Shown here: piece after piece, positions 44,601 to 59,600 of the stretch | Numbering within the stretch: the stretch's first letter is position 1 | Layout: the number at the start of each line of letters is the position of its first letter | NCBI RefSeq assembly: GCF_965363235.1 | Contig: NC_134850.1 | Span: forward strand, 41,660,602-41,724,601 | Direction of reading: 5' to 3' | Source of the DNA: Mytilus galloprovincialis | Lineage: Eukaryota > Mollusca > Bivalvia > Mytilida > Mytilidae | DNA length: 64,000 nucleotides | Notes under the pieces: model-generated | Told to the model about the DNA's origin: nothing | The model's input: only the letters and a program-made list of their open reading frames with translations | The model's database searches: none | Made by a program: the position numbers and the translations under genes

Positions 44601-47600
44601 TGTACTTATCAGGACAGGGACAGTTATTTACCTGCTTGAACGTAATCATTCTTCCATTCACATGGTGCCTTTGGTAGGGCTGTACTTATCAGGACAGGGA
44701 CAGTTATTTACCTGCTTGAACATAATCATTCTTCCATTCACATGGTGCCTTTGGTAGGGCTGTACTTATCAGGACAAGGACAGTTATTTACCTGCTTGAA
44801 CGTAATCATTCTTCCATTCACATGGTGCCTTTGGTAGGGCTGTACTTATCAGGACAGGGACAGTTATTTACCTGCTTGAACATAATCATTCTTCCATTCA
44901 CATGGTGCCTTTGGTAGGGCTGTACTTATCAGGACAGGGACAGTTATTTACCTGCTTGGACATAATCATTCTTCCATTCACATGGTGCCTTTGGTAGGGC
45001 TGTACTTATCAGGACAAGGATAGTTATTTACCTGCTTGAACATAATCATTCTTCCATTCACATGGTGCCTTTGGTAGGGCTGTACTTATCAAGACAGGGA
45101 TAGTTATTTACCTGCTTGGACATAATCATTCTTCCATTCACATGGTGCCTTTGGTAGGGCTGTACTTATCAGGACAGGGACAGTTATTTACCTGCTTGAA
45201 CATAATCATTCTTCCATTCACATGGTGCCTTTGGTAGGGCTGTACTTATCAAGACAGGGATAGTTATTTCACATGTTCCATTTGTCTCCATACAAATACT
45301 CATCTCTAGGTCTACCATAAACTTCCTTTCTGCTTCAAGATTTTCAATTCTGAATCTGAAAAAAAATAATTTTGAAACCTTTACTCATTTGAAACAAATG
45401 TTCTTTATGCTGTTTGGATCACTAAAAACCTAATATAGTCTTACATTTTACTTCTAAGGTCTTTACATATCTTTTTAAATTCATGACTTTTACTATGATG
45501 TCAATCATGTCAGTGAACTATCAATTTTCTTCAACTTAAACAGACTGCCTTAGCTTCAAGCCAAAGTGTTTTATATCTAAGTACCAGCTTATAAGTCAAT
45601 CAAAACTTAATTGTATATTTTAAAATTGACTGACTTCAGATGATATATGTAAAATTATACCTAGCCTGGGTTTAGCAGCCTATTTTCAATTATTCTTTAA
45701 CTACTAGTACTTACTCCAGACCAATAACTCCATGTAATTTTACTTTTTTGACTTCACCATAAGTATATCCAAACAAACTGATAGTAATTTCAAGCTTCTC
45801 AATGCCAATGATCATCTTACGGTTACAGGGATCCAGTTTTAACTGTGTGTTAACATTCCTATCGATCCTTGGGAAGCTGCTACAACAGGTTATACCAGTA
45901 CAAGAGCTGTACAAATGACAGATGGTACCAGATTGCAACACTGGTAATTCTACATAATCTTCACAAGCTGAAGACAGAAAAATATAGAATAAAATTTATT
46001 TAAAACTGACTAATGTAAACATCAAAAATGTCATCTTGTATACTTTTGGCCTCTGAAAATGATTAATAAAAAAACATGTTGAATGATCTTACATTTATCC
46101 TAATTGTTACGGTCATAGCAAACACTACATCCAAAAAATATGTTTGTCGAAAACTGTTGTTCAATTTCAAGCATTTTAAATTACAAAATTTGTCAAGTTT
46201 CAATTCACTTTTATTCATATATTACAATTTATAATTTTAATTCTTCACTATTTCACTTTATTAATTAATACCTTACTAGCTTTCTTTTCCACGTCAATTT
46301 TCTAGTTTTAACAATACACAACTTTTCCAGGCAAATTACAATATCAACTTCATTTCAGCTCATCTTTAAATCAAACAGCAGATTGCTCTGAGGGATACGA
46401 TTGCCATTGTTTTCATTGACACATGTATACATGTAGCTGGATAATATTATTTTCAAAACTAATTCAACTGCACATGTAAAATGTAATTTACGTAATCTGA
46501 ATAGTTACAAAATAGCCAATCCCGCATAAAAGTGTATGAACAATGAACTTAGGCCTATTGTGTTTTATTTTTGTACTATCAATTCCAAGTTTACTTTCCA
46601 CAGCAGTCACTGAGACTCAGAGTGAGAAAAGGTATTTCACTTCATATCTTATCACCTATTTTCCTACGTTTATTCTAGGAGGAACCCCTTTCCTAACTCT
46701 TTAAATATTTAATTTCCTTTGGGTCAGTGATCATGACTCTTTTCCATACACATTCCTCGGTTTAAATTGCGATCGTTTTAATATAATACAACGTTTATCG
46801 ACAGAACGAGTTAATTTTTCTCGACATGTTGTAGTATTTTGATTCAGAATTCATGGAAGCTGCTTCCGGTAGGGAGACAACTCGAAACGATAATATGGAA
46901 GACTCCATTTCGCCTGAAGGGGTGTTGTAGTTGCACCTTTACGATGTTGACTACATTTATTTTAATTTAAATGATGCATATGATTTAAAATTATGCAACA
47001 ACAATAACCCTCAATAGCCATACATAGAAAGGATCCCATGAGTTTTAAATTAATCAATTGAGTGGGGAATCCAGAGCAACCATTCAATCTAATACCCCTT
47101 AAAGTCAAGAAAGCTATACGCATGCGCATAATTACCTAACCAAACCCTGGAGCAAGAACGTATATTAAATGTTAATTAAAGACCTAGATGGTTCTCTATT
47201 TCTTTATGGAAATACAATATCAAATATCAGTTTCATAATGGTGACATATAAAAAAAACTCCACTTCAGTTCTTATATGACAGAAATAGATTTATCGGAAT
47301 TCAGAGAACTCTCGCATTTTGATCAAAACTGAGGAATTCCCTCTGACGTGTTTCTAAATTTATAAACACACTAAATATAAATACTGCTTAATTCTGATTT
47401 TCCGTGTTGTTAAAAACACACATATAAATCATGGGAAATATCAAACATGAAGATTATGAAAAGAACATTATAGGAAAGTTGTTTAAGTTCAATCCCTTTG
47501 TTTGTTTTTACCTTTTAAAGCAAGACAATCATAAGAAGCTGAGATGTTCCTTATGTTTAGAATAAAAAGGTTGACGTGAGGGCATGGCCCTGAGCCAATG

Positions 47601-50600
47601 GTATAAGTCTACAGATTGCTTGAAAGCAATCGTATCCCAAAAACTATAGCACAAAGTTATATTATGCAGTTTACTGTTATCCTTTACAGTGACAGTGTGA
47701 TATTAGGGTATTACATTCTATCAGTTCAATCATATAAGATAGTATAGTTTAGTCACATGACAATCATGTGATAACCAGACTGTATTCTTACCTCTGTTCC
47801 ATCCTTTATCATTGGGATAGTATGGTATGACAGTCTGATCACAAGCATCATCCATCATGTAAGGTGCGAGAGCTGTATCGTGCAGCAATTGAGCAATAGT
47901 GTGGACATCCAGGGGTACACTGTTAGTGGGTACACTCTTCTCATCTAAGTAATCATTCAGGCTGAATCCTAAAAACAAATATAGATTTTAAGCATCTGTT
48001 GTGTACCTTGCAAACAAAATTCTTAAAAGGAAAACATTATTTCTTCAAGTTTTCTTTGTAGGATTATAAAAAGTGTATGAAAAATATCCATGAATAAAAA
48101 AAATTTGTGGATGCAAACTGTGAATCTATTTTTAACACATTGTACTTTTGGCAAATTAAAGAACCTTCGTGAGTGCGCTCACATACCTCACATCCCCACA
48201 TTGTCACTGGAGAAATAAAATAACAGTAAGAAAAAAAAATTGAATCATAATTTCCTGTCGATATGCACATCTACATAGTATGTCCTAATTATCTACAAAG
48301 TTTCATGAAATTCTGTTGTGTGGTTTCAGAGGAGTTGCGATGACAAACTGTTGCAGTAGTATATTGAAGCAAATAAGTTCAAAGGGGCATAACTCCTAGA
48401 AAAAAAATTGAATCGTAATTTCCTGTCGATATGCACATCTGCATAGTATGTCCTGCTTATCTAAAAATGTTTCATGAAATTCTGTTGTGTGGTTTCAGAG
48501 GATTTGCAATGACAAACTGTTGCAGTAGTATAATGAAGCAAATAAGTTCAAAAGGGTGTAACTCCTAGAAAAAAAATTGAATTGTTATTTCCTGTCGATA
48601 TGCACATCTATATAGTATGTCCTTATTATCTAAAAAGGTTTCATGAAATTCTGTTGTCTGGTTTCAGAGAAGTTGCGATGACAAACTGTTGCAGTAGTAT
48701 ATTGAAGTAAATAAGTTCAAAGGAGCGTAACTCCTAAAAAAAAAAATTGAATCTTAATTTCCTGTCGCTTTGCACATCTATATGGTATGTCCTTATTATT
48801 TAAAAAGGTTTCATGAAATTCTGTTGTGTGGTTTCAGAGGAGTTGCGATGACAAGAAACAGGACTGACGGACGGACAGACGGACGGACGGGTCAAAAACA
48901 TTATACCCTCTGCAACTTCGTTGCGTTTCATTGCATGGGGTATAATAAATGCAAATCATTTTGTACTGACAGTATATGTTAAGGTTAATTGTACAGGATT
49001 CTGTTCCCATGATAGGATTTTCCAATGGTTAACCAAATGACATACGATTCTAGTTTTCACATGGTTGGATTTTTGTTGATACCACATCATAGACAAAAAA
49101 ATCATTGGAAAATAATATTGTGTAAACACACCTTAAGGATTGATCAAATTTACTTACCAGGAATGACAAACTGTGAATCATAATCACATTCTGTTTTTGG
49201 TAACCTGTGATCCTGGAATACACCGGTAAACACTTCACACGCCCCTCCTGATTCTAGACAGACTGATATATTCATAGAAACAACATATACTTTATCTGCT
49301 GTTAGATCATCTACCACAAAACTGAAATTACAAATAAATAAGATATGGATTGGGTGTACATACAGACTCTTGGTCATAAAACCTAAACCAGTAATTGGAG
49401 TACAAAATTTGTGCTTAAAAACCAAATCCAGTATTTTGATTGGTTTAATTCTGAATCTGAGAATAATAATTGTATTCATATTTTTTATGAGGGCAAGACC
49501 AGAGAAAAATGATATGCAACTATGACATCAACAATGATTGTTTCATCTATTATGAAAAATCCCCAAAGCTTTAGTAAATGACTCACTTAGCAGGATTAAT
49601 CTAAAGATAAACTCATAATCATTCCCAAAGGCTGAAATGCAGATTCCTAAAAAATTCCGATTTGAATGAAGCATGCTCTTTTTGTTTTTTCAGATGATTT
49701 TCTCAAAACTGCTCCCTATATTTGACAAAATGAGAACAAAAAGTGACAGACTTTTACTTCCAATACTTACTCTAGATTAAAAACTTCATTCATGGCATAA
49801 TGTTGCACTGTACCAAAGCTAAAGTCAATGAGTGTATAGTCTAAATCAATACCCTCCAGTCCTATATATATTTTGTAGTTACAAGGATCCAGTCTAACAT
49901 ATCCATTGAAGGTCAGTCCGAGGCTTGTAGAATCCACACAACAATCAACAGCTGTACATGATGAGTCAATGTGACATGTGGTATCGCTACCCAAATTTGA
50001 TAAAGAACTAATAGGATCAGCACAATCTAAAAAAAAAAAGAATTTGCTTGTGTCATATTGTTTAGAGCTTGCCCCTTTATGTAGTTGCTTGACAATCATC
50101 TGTATGCTATAAGGTCAATTTAGGATGTGTTTTATGGTTGAACTTTTTGTTGTCACATTAACATTTATTGGTTTTGTTAACAAATAAAAATTTGTAAAAT
50201 TTTGCAATGGCTGCATACCATAAAAATGTATTGCTTCTATCATTACAATAAATATTCATCCAAGATCAGTACAAATATCATTTTAATTCTAATACAAGTA
50301 AATATTGTATTACTGACAATTGAAACCATATATTAATTTTATTACATTAATTTTTTAGCCTTTGTCCTGTTTTAAAATGTTGTCTTTTGATATTTCTTTT
50401 CAAAATTGCTAAAAATGTTCTCCAGTTTTCACCATTTATCCAATTAAAAATATCACTCACCATTTTTCCAGTTGTTTGCATCAGCCCCAGTGTAAGGAGT
50501 TGCAGTCCTACTACATGGGTTCCTCTTCATGTATTGTGAAATACCAGTCAAGCGTAGAATATCTGACACATGATGATCATCCAGAGTAGAAATACTATTG

Positions 50601-53600
50601 TCAGTCTTATACTGAGTCAGTGAAAAGTCTGAAAAGAAAATGGAATTCTATTTAAAAGTCAATTAAAGAAACTGTCACCAGGCTTATATTAAGGCCAAAT
50701 AAAAATATATGTGTGGTTCCAGTTACATACTTTTAAAAAATAGGGTCGGTAGGTCAGCAATATTTTTTTTTTTTTTTTTTTTTTTTTTAATGTCAAAATC
50801 CGGAAAAGAATCGTGTGTTTACCGAAATTGTTTCCCTTATTATACACACCCCAACCGGAAGTCCAACATTTTTACATGTGTGTGGTTGTAAAATAAACAG
50901 CCATGATACGTTTTTAGTTAATTTTGTTGCATTCTGTTATGAATTCTTGCATTTTAGCCATAACAGATACTTGTGATGGAAATTCAGATGACAGAAATCT
51001 ATGAATTTAATTATTTTAATTCACAATCCTCAAAATTTGATCGTTTGAAAATTTATTTTTAAGAAATGAAAAAAAAGTTCTAGGGTCGGGGGGTTTTAAC
51101 TAGGGTCGGTCGGGTTCTGGAACCACACATATATTTTTATTTGGCCTAATTATACCTGTGTTTTCAGTTATCTAATACTCAACTTTTTCTCCTTTTCTCC
51201 CTTGTCCTTTAATATTATTTCTGCAACCACATTTTTAGGCCAATGAGCTTCCATTATTTGATTAAGTAAATTATTTCAAAATGCAAAGTGTGGTCCCATT
51301 TCTTTGATGGGAAATTTTGTGTTAAAAACATTAGTGATGAACAGACAGATATCAATTACTTATACCTTTTTTGTCAGTCTCATTGAATCCATTTCAGCTG
51401 ATAGGAGGAATTTATGAGACTGACATAAAGACTTTTCATTCTCTTTTCTTTCCTAACAATATTCTGAATACCTACCATTTTGTAGGAACTTTTTGTCCCA
51501 GTCACACACTTTCTTTGGTAGTCTGACTTTATCAAAGATATTGTAAACAGTTCCACATGGCTGGTTAGCTTCCCAACATAAACTCAGCTTCATAGAAATC
51601 AGGAATGCAGGCTCAGCATACAAGTCATGGAGAACAAAACTGGAAAAATAATTCATCTATTTATAAAACAAAGCCTGAAAGTAATGCCTTCCAAAAAGCC
51701 ATCTTCATAGATCCAAATAGATAGAAACAAAACAAAAGATTTGGTTGCGTATTATACACAATTTTTTCACCCAAGACATATAGTTGATAGAGGAGATGCA
51801 TATTATACACAACTGTAGACGTTTTTTTTTTGTTTTTTTTTCATTTTTTTTTTTTTATATAAATGATTACAAGTGGGTCTCATTGGGGTCTAAGCGTGAC
51901 ACGGGATTGCCGATTTTTTGTAAGCGTGACACCTGAAAGTCAAATTATTGTGCCGTGAAAACAGGAAATGAAGTCTAACGGGACACGGGAAATTACAAAA
52001 AAATGAGATTTGCTTATGTACATAGTATAAGCGGAATACAGGAATCTGACAAAACAGTAAGCGGGATCCGGGATCAGAACCCCCCAATGAGACCCCCTTA
52101 CAATGGCTTATCAATTTTACATGCAATGAAAAAAACAAACAAAGGAAGCTTGTACCATGTTAAAGCAACATAATTATCACATTCTAAATCTTTCATGTAT
52201 AATTGTCATAGTTTGATGGATATTACTGTGGAACCATTATCATCCATCAGGTACTAATTGTCATGGTTAATATTTACCACAAACTAAAGGGGTCAACAAA
52301 GTACTAATTTTTATCGTTTGTAATTTTTCCTCAAACCACTAAATATAATTCATTGTTTTAAATTGCCTCAGTTAAACAAATCCTTAAAATGAATGGTATA
52401 TAACTTTAAAAATTATAAAATCACCTCATTTTAAAAATTCCATTTAGATCAACATCTGTCCATTCTCCCCATTGATATCCTTTGAGTGTTCTTTGGTATT
52501 GCTGACGTTCAATTCCAACTTTCAACATGTAGTCGCACTGCTCTAGTCTCATATAGAATTCAAATGTTTTACCGATGAAGGGTACGTCTAATGCACAACT
52601 CAATCCCCGACAGGTGCTCTCTAGATTACAGGATATTACAGACTGGTCCATTTGAAGGAGAGTTACAGGGGCCTCAGTACACTCTGAAAGGTAATTTTGT
52701 ATGTTAACATTGATAGATAGGTGATTGGATGTGAAATATCACATGTCCTTATTTCTAAATAAAGGCATCAGTAGATATAACAACCTCTCACTGTAGTCTC
52801 TTTTTGGATCAGGTTTTTTTTTCAATTATTCTCATGATATATTATTCACTCACTTTCCAAACCTAACAATCAGGTCTGTTTTTTTTTTTCTTTTTCTTCT
52901 TTTAACTAACTCCAATAATCCACCAAATCAATGCACTTAGGATACGAAGACACATTTTGCAGACTCTTATTAATTCTGTGATATATAAAATTCTAGTAGG
53001 TTGTCCTATAATCTTCTTACAGCCCAAACCCACAAGGATACACAATATCCCTTTATTTTTCCTCTAATATTCCTCTTAAACACTTCCCAATTAGTGTAGT
53101 TCTTAACATCACCAACTTAGTCAGTCTAATTTTTTTTAAAGTGGTACAATTTTTTTTTAAACACATACCTGAACTCCAACCAAGATAGGCTGCTGCATAT
53201 GTACCAAAGGGGTCATCTCTAGATACCATAGGACTGAGTAAATATTCTCCTATCTGTGATGCCTCCATTAAGGAAGACACCGCAGAGGAATCCAAGTTAG
53301 ACCCTGGTGTCAAAGAATTGTCCAAATACCACTGATTAAGAGACCAACCTGAAAGATGAAGATACATTTGTATTAAATCTTCTTCTGCAATGTCCTTGAA
53401 ATACTTTTTCTGATATTATAAATACTATCGATCTCACAAACATGTTTAACACCGCCGCATTTTTGCGCCTGTCCCAAGTCAGGAGCCTCTGGCCTTTGTT
53501 AGTCTTGTATTATTTTAATTTTAGTTTCTTGTGTACAATTTGGAAATTAGTATGGCGTTCATTATCACTGAACTAGTATATATTTGTTTAGGGGCCAGTT

Positions 53601-56600
53601 GAAGGACGCCTCCGGGTGCGGGAATTTCTCGCTACATTTATGACCTGTTAGTGACCTTCTGCTGTTGTTTTTTTCTATGGTCGGGTTGTTGTCTCTTTGG
53701 CACATTCCCCATTTCCATTCTCAATTTTATTATCAAGCTATTGTCACTACTCTAAATGATCAATCTTTAAAAGATGAATTTATAATGCAATACAATAATT
53801 GTTGCATACTTGGATTTGGATATCCTCTAAACCATGGACACACCATCTTTGGTAATTTGGTATTCAGTACTATTGTATCTTGCAAGTCACATGGTGTAGG
53901 GTCATTGAAGCAAATCTTAACTTTCATATCCACAAGGTAGACCATTTCACCAACCAAATCTGTTATTTTGTACCTGTTAAGAAATTAATAGAGAACATCA
54001 AGTCTTTTTCTAGTGTTTCGTATTCATATTTGTTTTTATCAGCCATTATTTTCTATTCTGTCCCATCTAGACCCTGTTATTTTGTTTTCATGTAGCATAG
54101 AAGAAAAAGATTTTTTTATTGCATCATGTACATAAAATCCAAACTTTAGAAATATGAAATAATAACACAAAGCAAAAAAAGAAATGACATATACATGAAT
54201 ATTATTTAAATTTGATTTTTGATTTTTGGTGTTTTAATGCCACTTTTAAGCACTGCTTTTGGGCTATTTCGTAGCAGCCAGTTTTTATTGGTGGAGGAAG
54301 CCGGAGTGTCTGGAGAAAACCACCGACCTTCGATAGGAAATATTATTTAAAGATTTAAAATATGCAAACAAATATAATTATAAACCTATATCAAAGTTGA
54401 AAAATATGCGAAGAAGTCTTATAAAATGTTCAAAACAATACATTTCAATTGAAAGAGTGTAGAAATCCTTGATAACTTATTCTATTTAAGCTTCATATTA
54501 CTATCAATCAGCCCGGGGGGGGTTACTGACTATCCTTTCGGGTATAACTGTGCCGACAGCACTTGCCAAATCATACCCTGTTCTAACCAGAAAACATTGA
54601 AAAACATACCCTGTTCTAAACAGAAATATTGAAAAACATACCCTGTTCTAGACGCGTTCAGAAAATGTATACCCTGTTCTAGACACGCTCAGAAAATGTA
54701 TACCTTGTTTGAGACAGAGACCTGTATCTTAAACAGTTAAATAAGCGATCCTGTTCTAGACAAATACTTTGTTTAAAAAAAGACCCTGTTCTCACCAGCA
54801 GGGCATGAAAAAGCGACCCTGTTCTAACCAGCAGGACATGAAAAAGGGACCCTGTTTTAACCAGCAGGGCATGAAAAAGCGACCCTGTTTTGCGGCACAC
54901 TTGTACCACTAAAAATATAGGAAGTAACTATTATCATTCATATTCAGACACTATCAAAGGTCAAAAATTAAAAGGCCGATGATTTCCTGTGAATTTGATT
55001 TAAACAAGACTAAACCTGGAAATGAGTCCGGAATTGCTTGTTTTAGAATTTTGCAAAACATCCGGTTTCAATTTTTGTCTTCAAAATCGAAAGAAACGCA
55101 AGACATGTCTGAGAAATTTATCGTTTTGAGTCATTAAAATCATTCATTTTTAAATTTGCCTTCCCTTAATTGCTCTTGAACGATTTTCGGAAAATGGTAG
55201 GAAAATTCATGAAGTAAATGCAATGCAAGCAACAGTAAAACAAGTTCATTGAGGCTAGAGTATGATTACTCAGTATTACAGTAATGTGATTTTGACAATC
55301 TTTTTTTGAAAAAGGGCACCAACTTTTAAGTTATCTCAAAATGACCAAATTAGGTGAAAAAAAATCCGGTTCCTTGGTCTCTTACATATCTAAATAAATT
55401 GGAAACTTTGTGACCCTAAAACCAAAGGTTATCATAATTTCATTTATTTCAAATGAAAATCTCTTAAGATAACAAGTCTTCACAAAAATAAACAACTCAT
55501 ATTTAACTATTATATTTTTTTAGATACTTGAACATCAAAACATATTATAATCTAAAATAAATTTTACATACAAAAAAATATATTTGACTTTGCCATAACT
55601 GAAAGAAAGAGCAAATGTACTCACTCAATTTCAATAACTCTGTCAATATGGAAATACTGTGTCGTCTCAAATGTAAAGGTGTAAAGTGAAAAGTCAAACT
55701 GGTACTTTTCTATACCAATGTCAAGTTTCTGTGTACAGGGATCCAGTTTGAGGAAGACATTGAAGTTTCTATCAACAGTAGTAGAATGTAGACAACATGA
55801 TATACCAGTGCAGGTATCATATAAGTGACAAACACTATTACTTCCTAGAGTTGGTAGATCTACTGCTGATGTACAACCTGAAATATAAAAATGTAAATAG
55901 TTTGAAATAGCTGTGAAAATTAGCTAATGGTGAGTTGCAAAACCTTACATGTTTGTTTTTTTTAAACAAATATTACTATTTTAGCCTATGCTGGGCCATT
56001 TTCTGATCACTTCTTTTTTTATTTTTCATGCGACACCCAAATTTTGGCATACTATAATATTTTGTTTTTTTGACTTTCTTTGTAAGTTCTATTGAATAAT
56101 TCAGAATAGTCTCTATATTCAAAGCAATGTTTGCAAAAGCTTAACCTAGACAGATTTTATTACATTAAAAGTATTCCGCACTGCAAAACTACCACAAAAT
56201 TTTAATGACGGTAGACATTAATTTTTTTTATTGTCTTGTGTTTTGCAGTTTATGTGAGCTGCAAATGGATAATTATAATTCTAAAAACTTTAAAAGTGTC
56301 TAGTTTAGTCTTTGGTACTTCATAATGCAAGAAATATGTTTTGTTGACCTACATAATTAAACTCTTTTCAGTTTACTTTAATTACCTGCGTCTTTTGTCC
56401 AGCCGTTAGTTGGGGACGCATAAAGTGGATCTGACATTTGACACTGATCAGCTGTTGTTTTCAGTAAACTGGCTACTCCCAGGTATTCCAAGAGTTGTGA
56501 GGATACTAATGAGTTCAGTGGTGTACTTGTGGAATATCCTTGTCCAGTCAGGTAGGAATTCAAATTGAACCCTTAAAACAAATCAAATGCATATGTTTGA

Positions 56601-59600
56601 TGTTAACCATTTTAAAAATTAGAGGTAAAAATATTTAACTTAAATTTCCATTAATGACAACTTAAAACTGAGGTTTAGTTGTTAATTGCACTTTTCATGA
56701 GGGATATGGAACAGTGATAATGCACTTTTTTCTGGCTTTCAAGTATTGAGTTGTCAAAAAGGTACATTATATCAAAATTCTTGCATTATTTTAATGAATA
56801 TTAAAAGTCAGTTTCCTTTACATATTTAAGCTTGAATTCAGTTTTAAAAAAGCAAGTCACAAATGAACATGTAATGTGTTAAGTGTAATTTTCTCCACAT
56901 CATTCTACAGACAAGACAAGACAAATTAAGAAATAATTCCTTCATGTTATGCTCTATGCTCATTTTAACATGGGTAGGCATTATATTTGTCGATATTTTA
57001 GACTGAGCGTTAGCGAGGTGTAAAATGTGGTCAAATATAATGCCTACCCATGTTAAAATGAGCATAGAGTATGACATGAAGAAATTATTTCGATTCTAAT
57101 AGGACAAATACAGTATTTTTATGGGTCGAAGCGTACGAAATTACCGTAAAAATGTTTGGCTGTTCCCGTTTCCTCCTCGAGGAGTCTGTGCATTGCATTT
57201 CATATTTAATAAGTTTTAAAACTACGAGCAGGATAAATATATGTTGTTTCATAAAAATATATTATAAAAGTTTATGTTAGCTGCCTAAATGTATATATTT
57301 TAAAGGATAACGATGGAAATAACGTTAATTTAAACAGTAAGTTTGTGCGCATGTGTCAAACATATTTTGTGCTCATTAGAACACGGCTTTGTTTACAAAG
57401 CGTAATAAGGACGTCATATTAGAATACTTTATTAAAGTCTCACCACTTGTTACATATAAAATATACAGCTTTTTAAAACACAAGTTAACAACAAGAGCCA
57501 CTCTATAAAGAGTTATGAGAGACTATAAAACAATTTTTCTTACTACAAATACAAGTCAACTATCATGATTATAAAATACATTTTTGCTTATTAAAATTTC
57601 ACAGCAGATTTTGGCAGCATAAAATACCATATTTTCATTTGTAAAAAGAAATATAAATTTTTCATTATCAGACATATGTAAAAATTTCTCATCAACAATA
57701 CTAGCATGGTTAAAAATAACATTACGAATATCTGAATATACAGACCTGGAATAACATATCCTCCAGTCCAGTCACATGGTTGTTTAGGAATCTTTACACC
57801 ATCAAATACAGTGTAAGAATAACGACAATCTCCAACAGTTTCAAAACATATACTGATCGTCATGTACAACAAGTAAACTTTCTCGGCTGTCAACTCCTCT
57901 GCTTTGTACCTAGAATATAAAATGATATAATATGAATGATGTACAAAATAATAAAAAAATGTTTTCTTAAAGGACATGACTGTTCAAAAGTGAAAAGCTG
58001 AAATGATTCTATCAATTTTTTGGTATCTTGTGAAATAAAAATTTTCCAAGAGCTGTTCAGATAATTGGTAGTTGAAATCACAAACTGTTAACACAGATAT
58101 GTCTCACATGGGACACATGCTATCAATGCCAAAAACAGTATGCTAGACAGCTTTATTCAGAAGACTTTATGTTGATAGCACCTGATAAAGCCTTTGTACA
58201 AATGCCAATGAACATTCAATTATTTTACATTTATCTTGTGACACTCACAAAAAAACTTGCACACAAAAACTTGTCTAACTTTATACAAATCAATGTCTCT
58301 CTGGTGCTAAAAGATGAGGTATAGTTTCCATCTGCAAAAACAAATCCATTCAAAAAACAAGTTTTGTTTAAATTGTCTACAATTCCCGACTGAATAAAAT
58401 ACTTGTTTTTTATTAAGTATATCATTAATAAAAAACTTACTGTAGTCTGAGCAGATTGCCTAAAGTGACCGTCTGCCAACTGCCTTGTGTAAATTCCAGT
58501 AATGTAACATTGAAATTTCTTTTCTCCAGTCCAATACTAACAGAGTAACTACAGGGATCCACCAAGACAAAGGCTTCCAACTTTCTCCCAAGATAACCAA
58601 TGTTAGAACAGCACTGAGCACCAGTACAGTAACTTGGTAACCTGCACCGTGTGTAGGCTGGTAACTGTGGTAGTGTTATAAGTTCTCCACAAGCTGTAAA
58701 GTAATTTGTTGAAAATGTACTTACAAATTAATATGTTGAATTGATAATTAACATCATGTGGCAAATAGTACATGATGCAAGACCCATATAAATGTGATAT
58801 GAATAGGAACCCTTCTTTGAACTAGATTGAAATGCTGAGACAAATTTTTAAAGTGCTAGTTCACAAGGTAACTGGTCGCAGGCATGCCCATCATCCTACC
58901 TGGACACATTATTATGACTCCAAGTAGACCAATCTTTGCTTCAATATATACATGCTGTTACAAGCATTTGGATATTTCTTTGAGTTTTACTCCAAACTTT
59001 ATTTTATTACTCTTGAGTAAAGTATGCATTAGATTTGTTATTTTTTTTAATATTAACATGAAGTCTGTCAATTCATTTATTGTTTTCAAACATGTGGTCT
59101 CTTATTACTGCAACTGCTGCTTTTCAAGTCTTCAATGTTTTAGACAAAAGATAATTCATTTGTGGCTGAAATTATTTCTTGTTGCCTATTTCTAAACTCC
59201 ATGCTTAGATTTAGCAAGAGTTTACTTTTGTGATGGTAAAACTTTACCTGTTGAATCCCATCCATTGGATAGAGCTCCAGAATAGCTTGACAATTCACAC
59301 TGAGGATCTTTTTGGAAACCTGCTATTCCTAATTCCTCCATCAGTAAGTCAACGGCCCAACTTGGTAACTGATTGACATTTGTGTTAACCTCTAACTCAC
59401 TCATGTAAGACACCAATGAGAAATCTGTAAAGTTCATTAGTAAATCAGTATAAGTACTACAATTAAGATTTAGGTATAAGCATATAAAAATTCAAATGTG
59501 TTTGAAGGCTGTCAACATTTACCAACAGAAAAATAATTGAAATTATTTCAAGGTCTCCAGCTTCTTGAACGAAGTAGCCTTATAAAAATTAAAAAGAAAT

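Noticed and set aside
43031-45270. Regular 80-bp direct repeats resembling a CRISPR array
   Set aside because: No unique spacers; the whole 80 bp repeats, and it is an exon edge of a eukaryotic gene.
54679-54909. Minus-strand open frame with TGSLFHALLVR repeats
   Set aside because: Frame through the ACCCTGTTCTA minisatellite; no start context or splice support.
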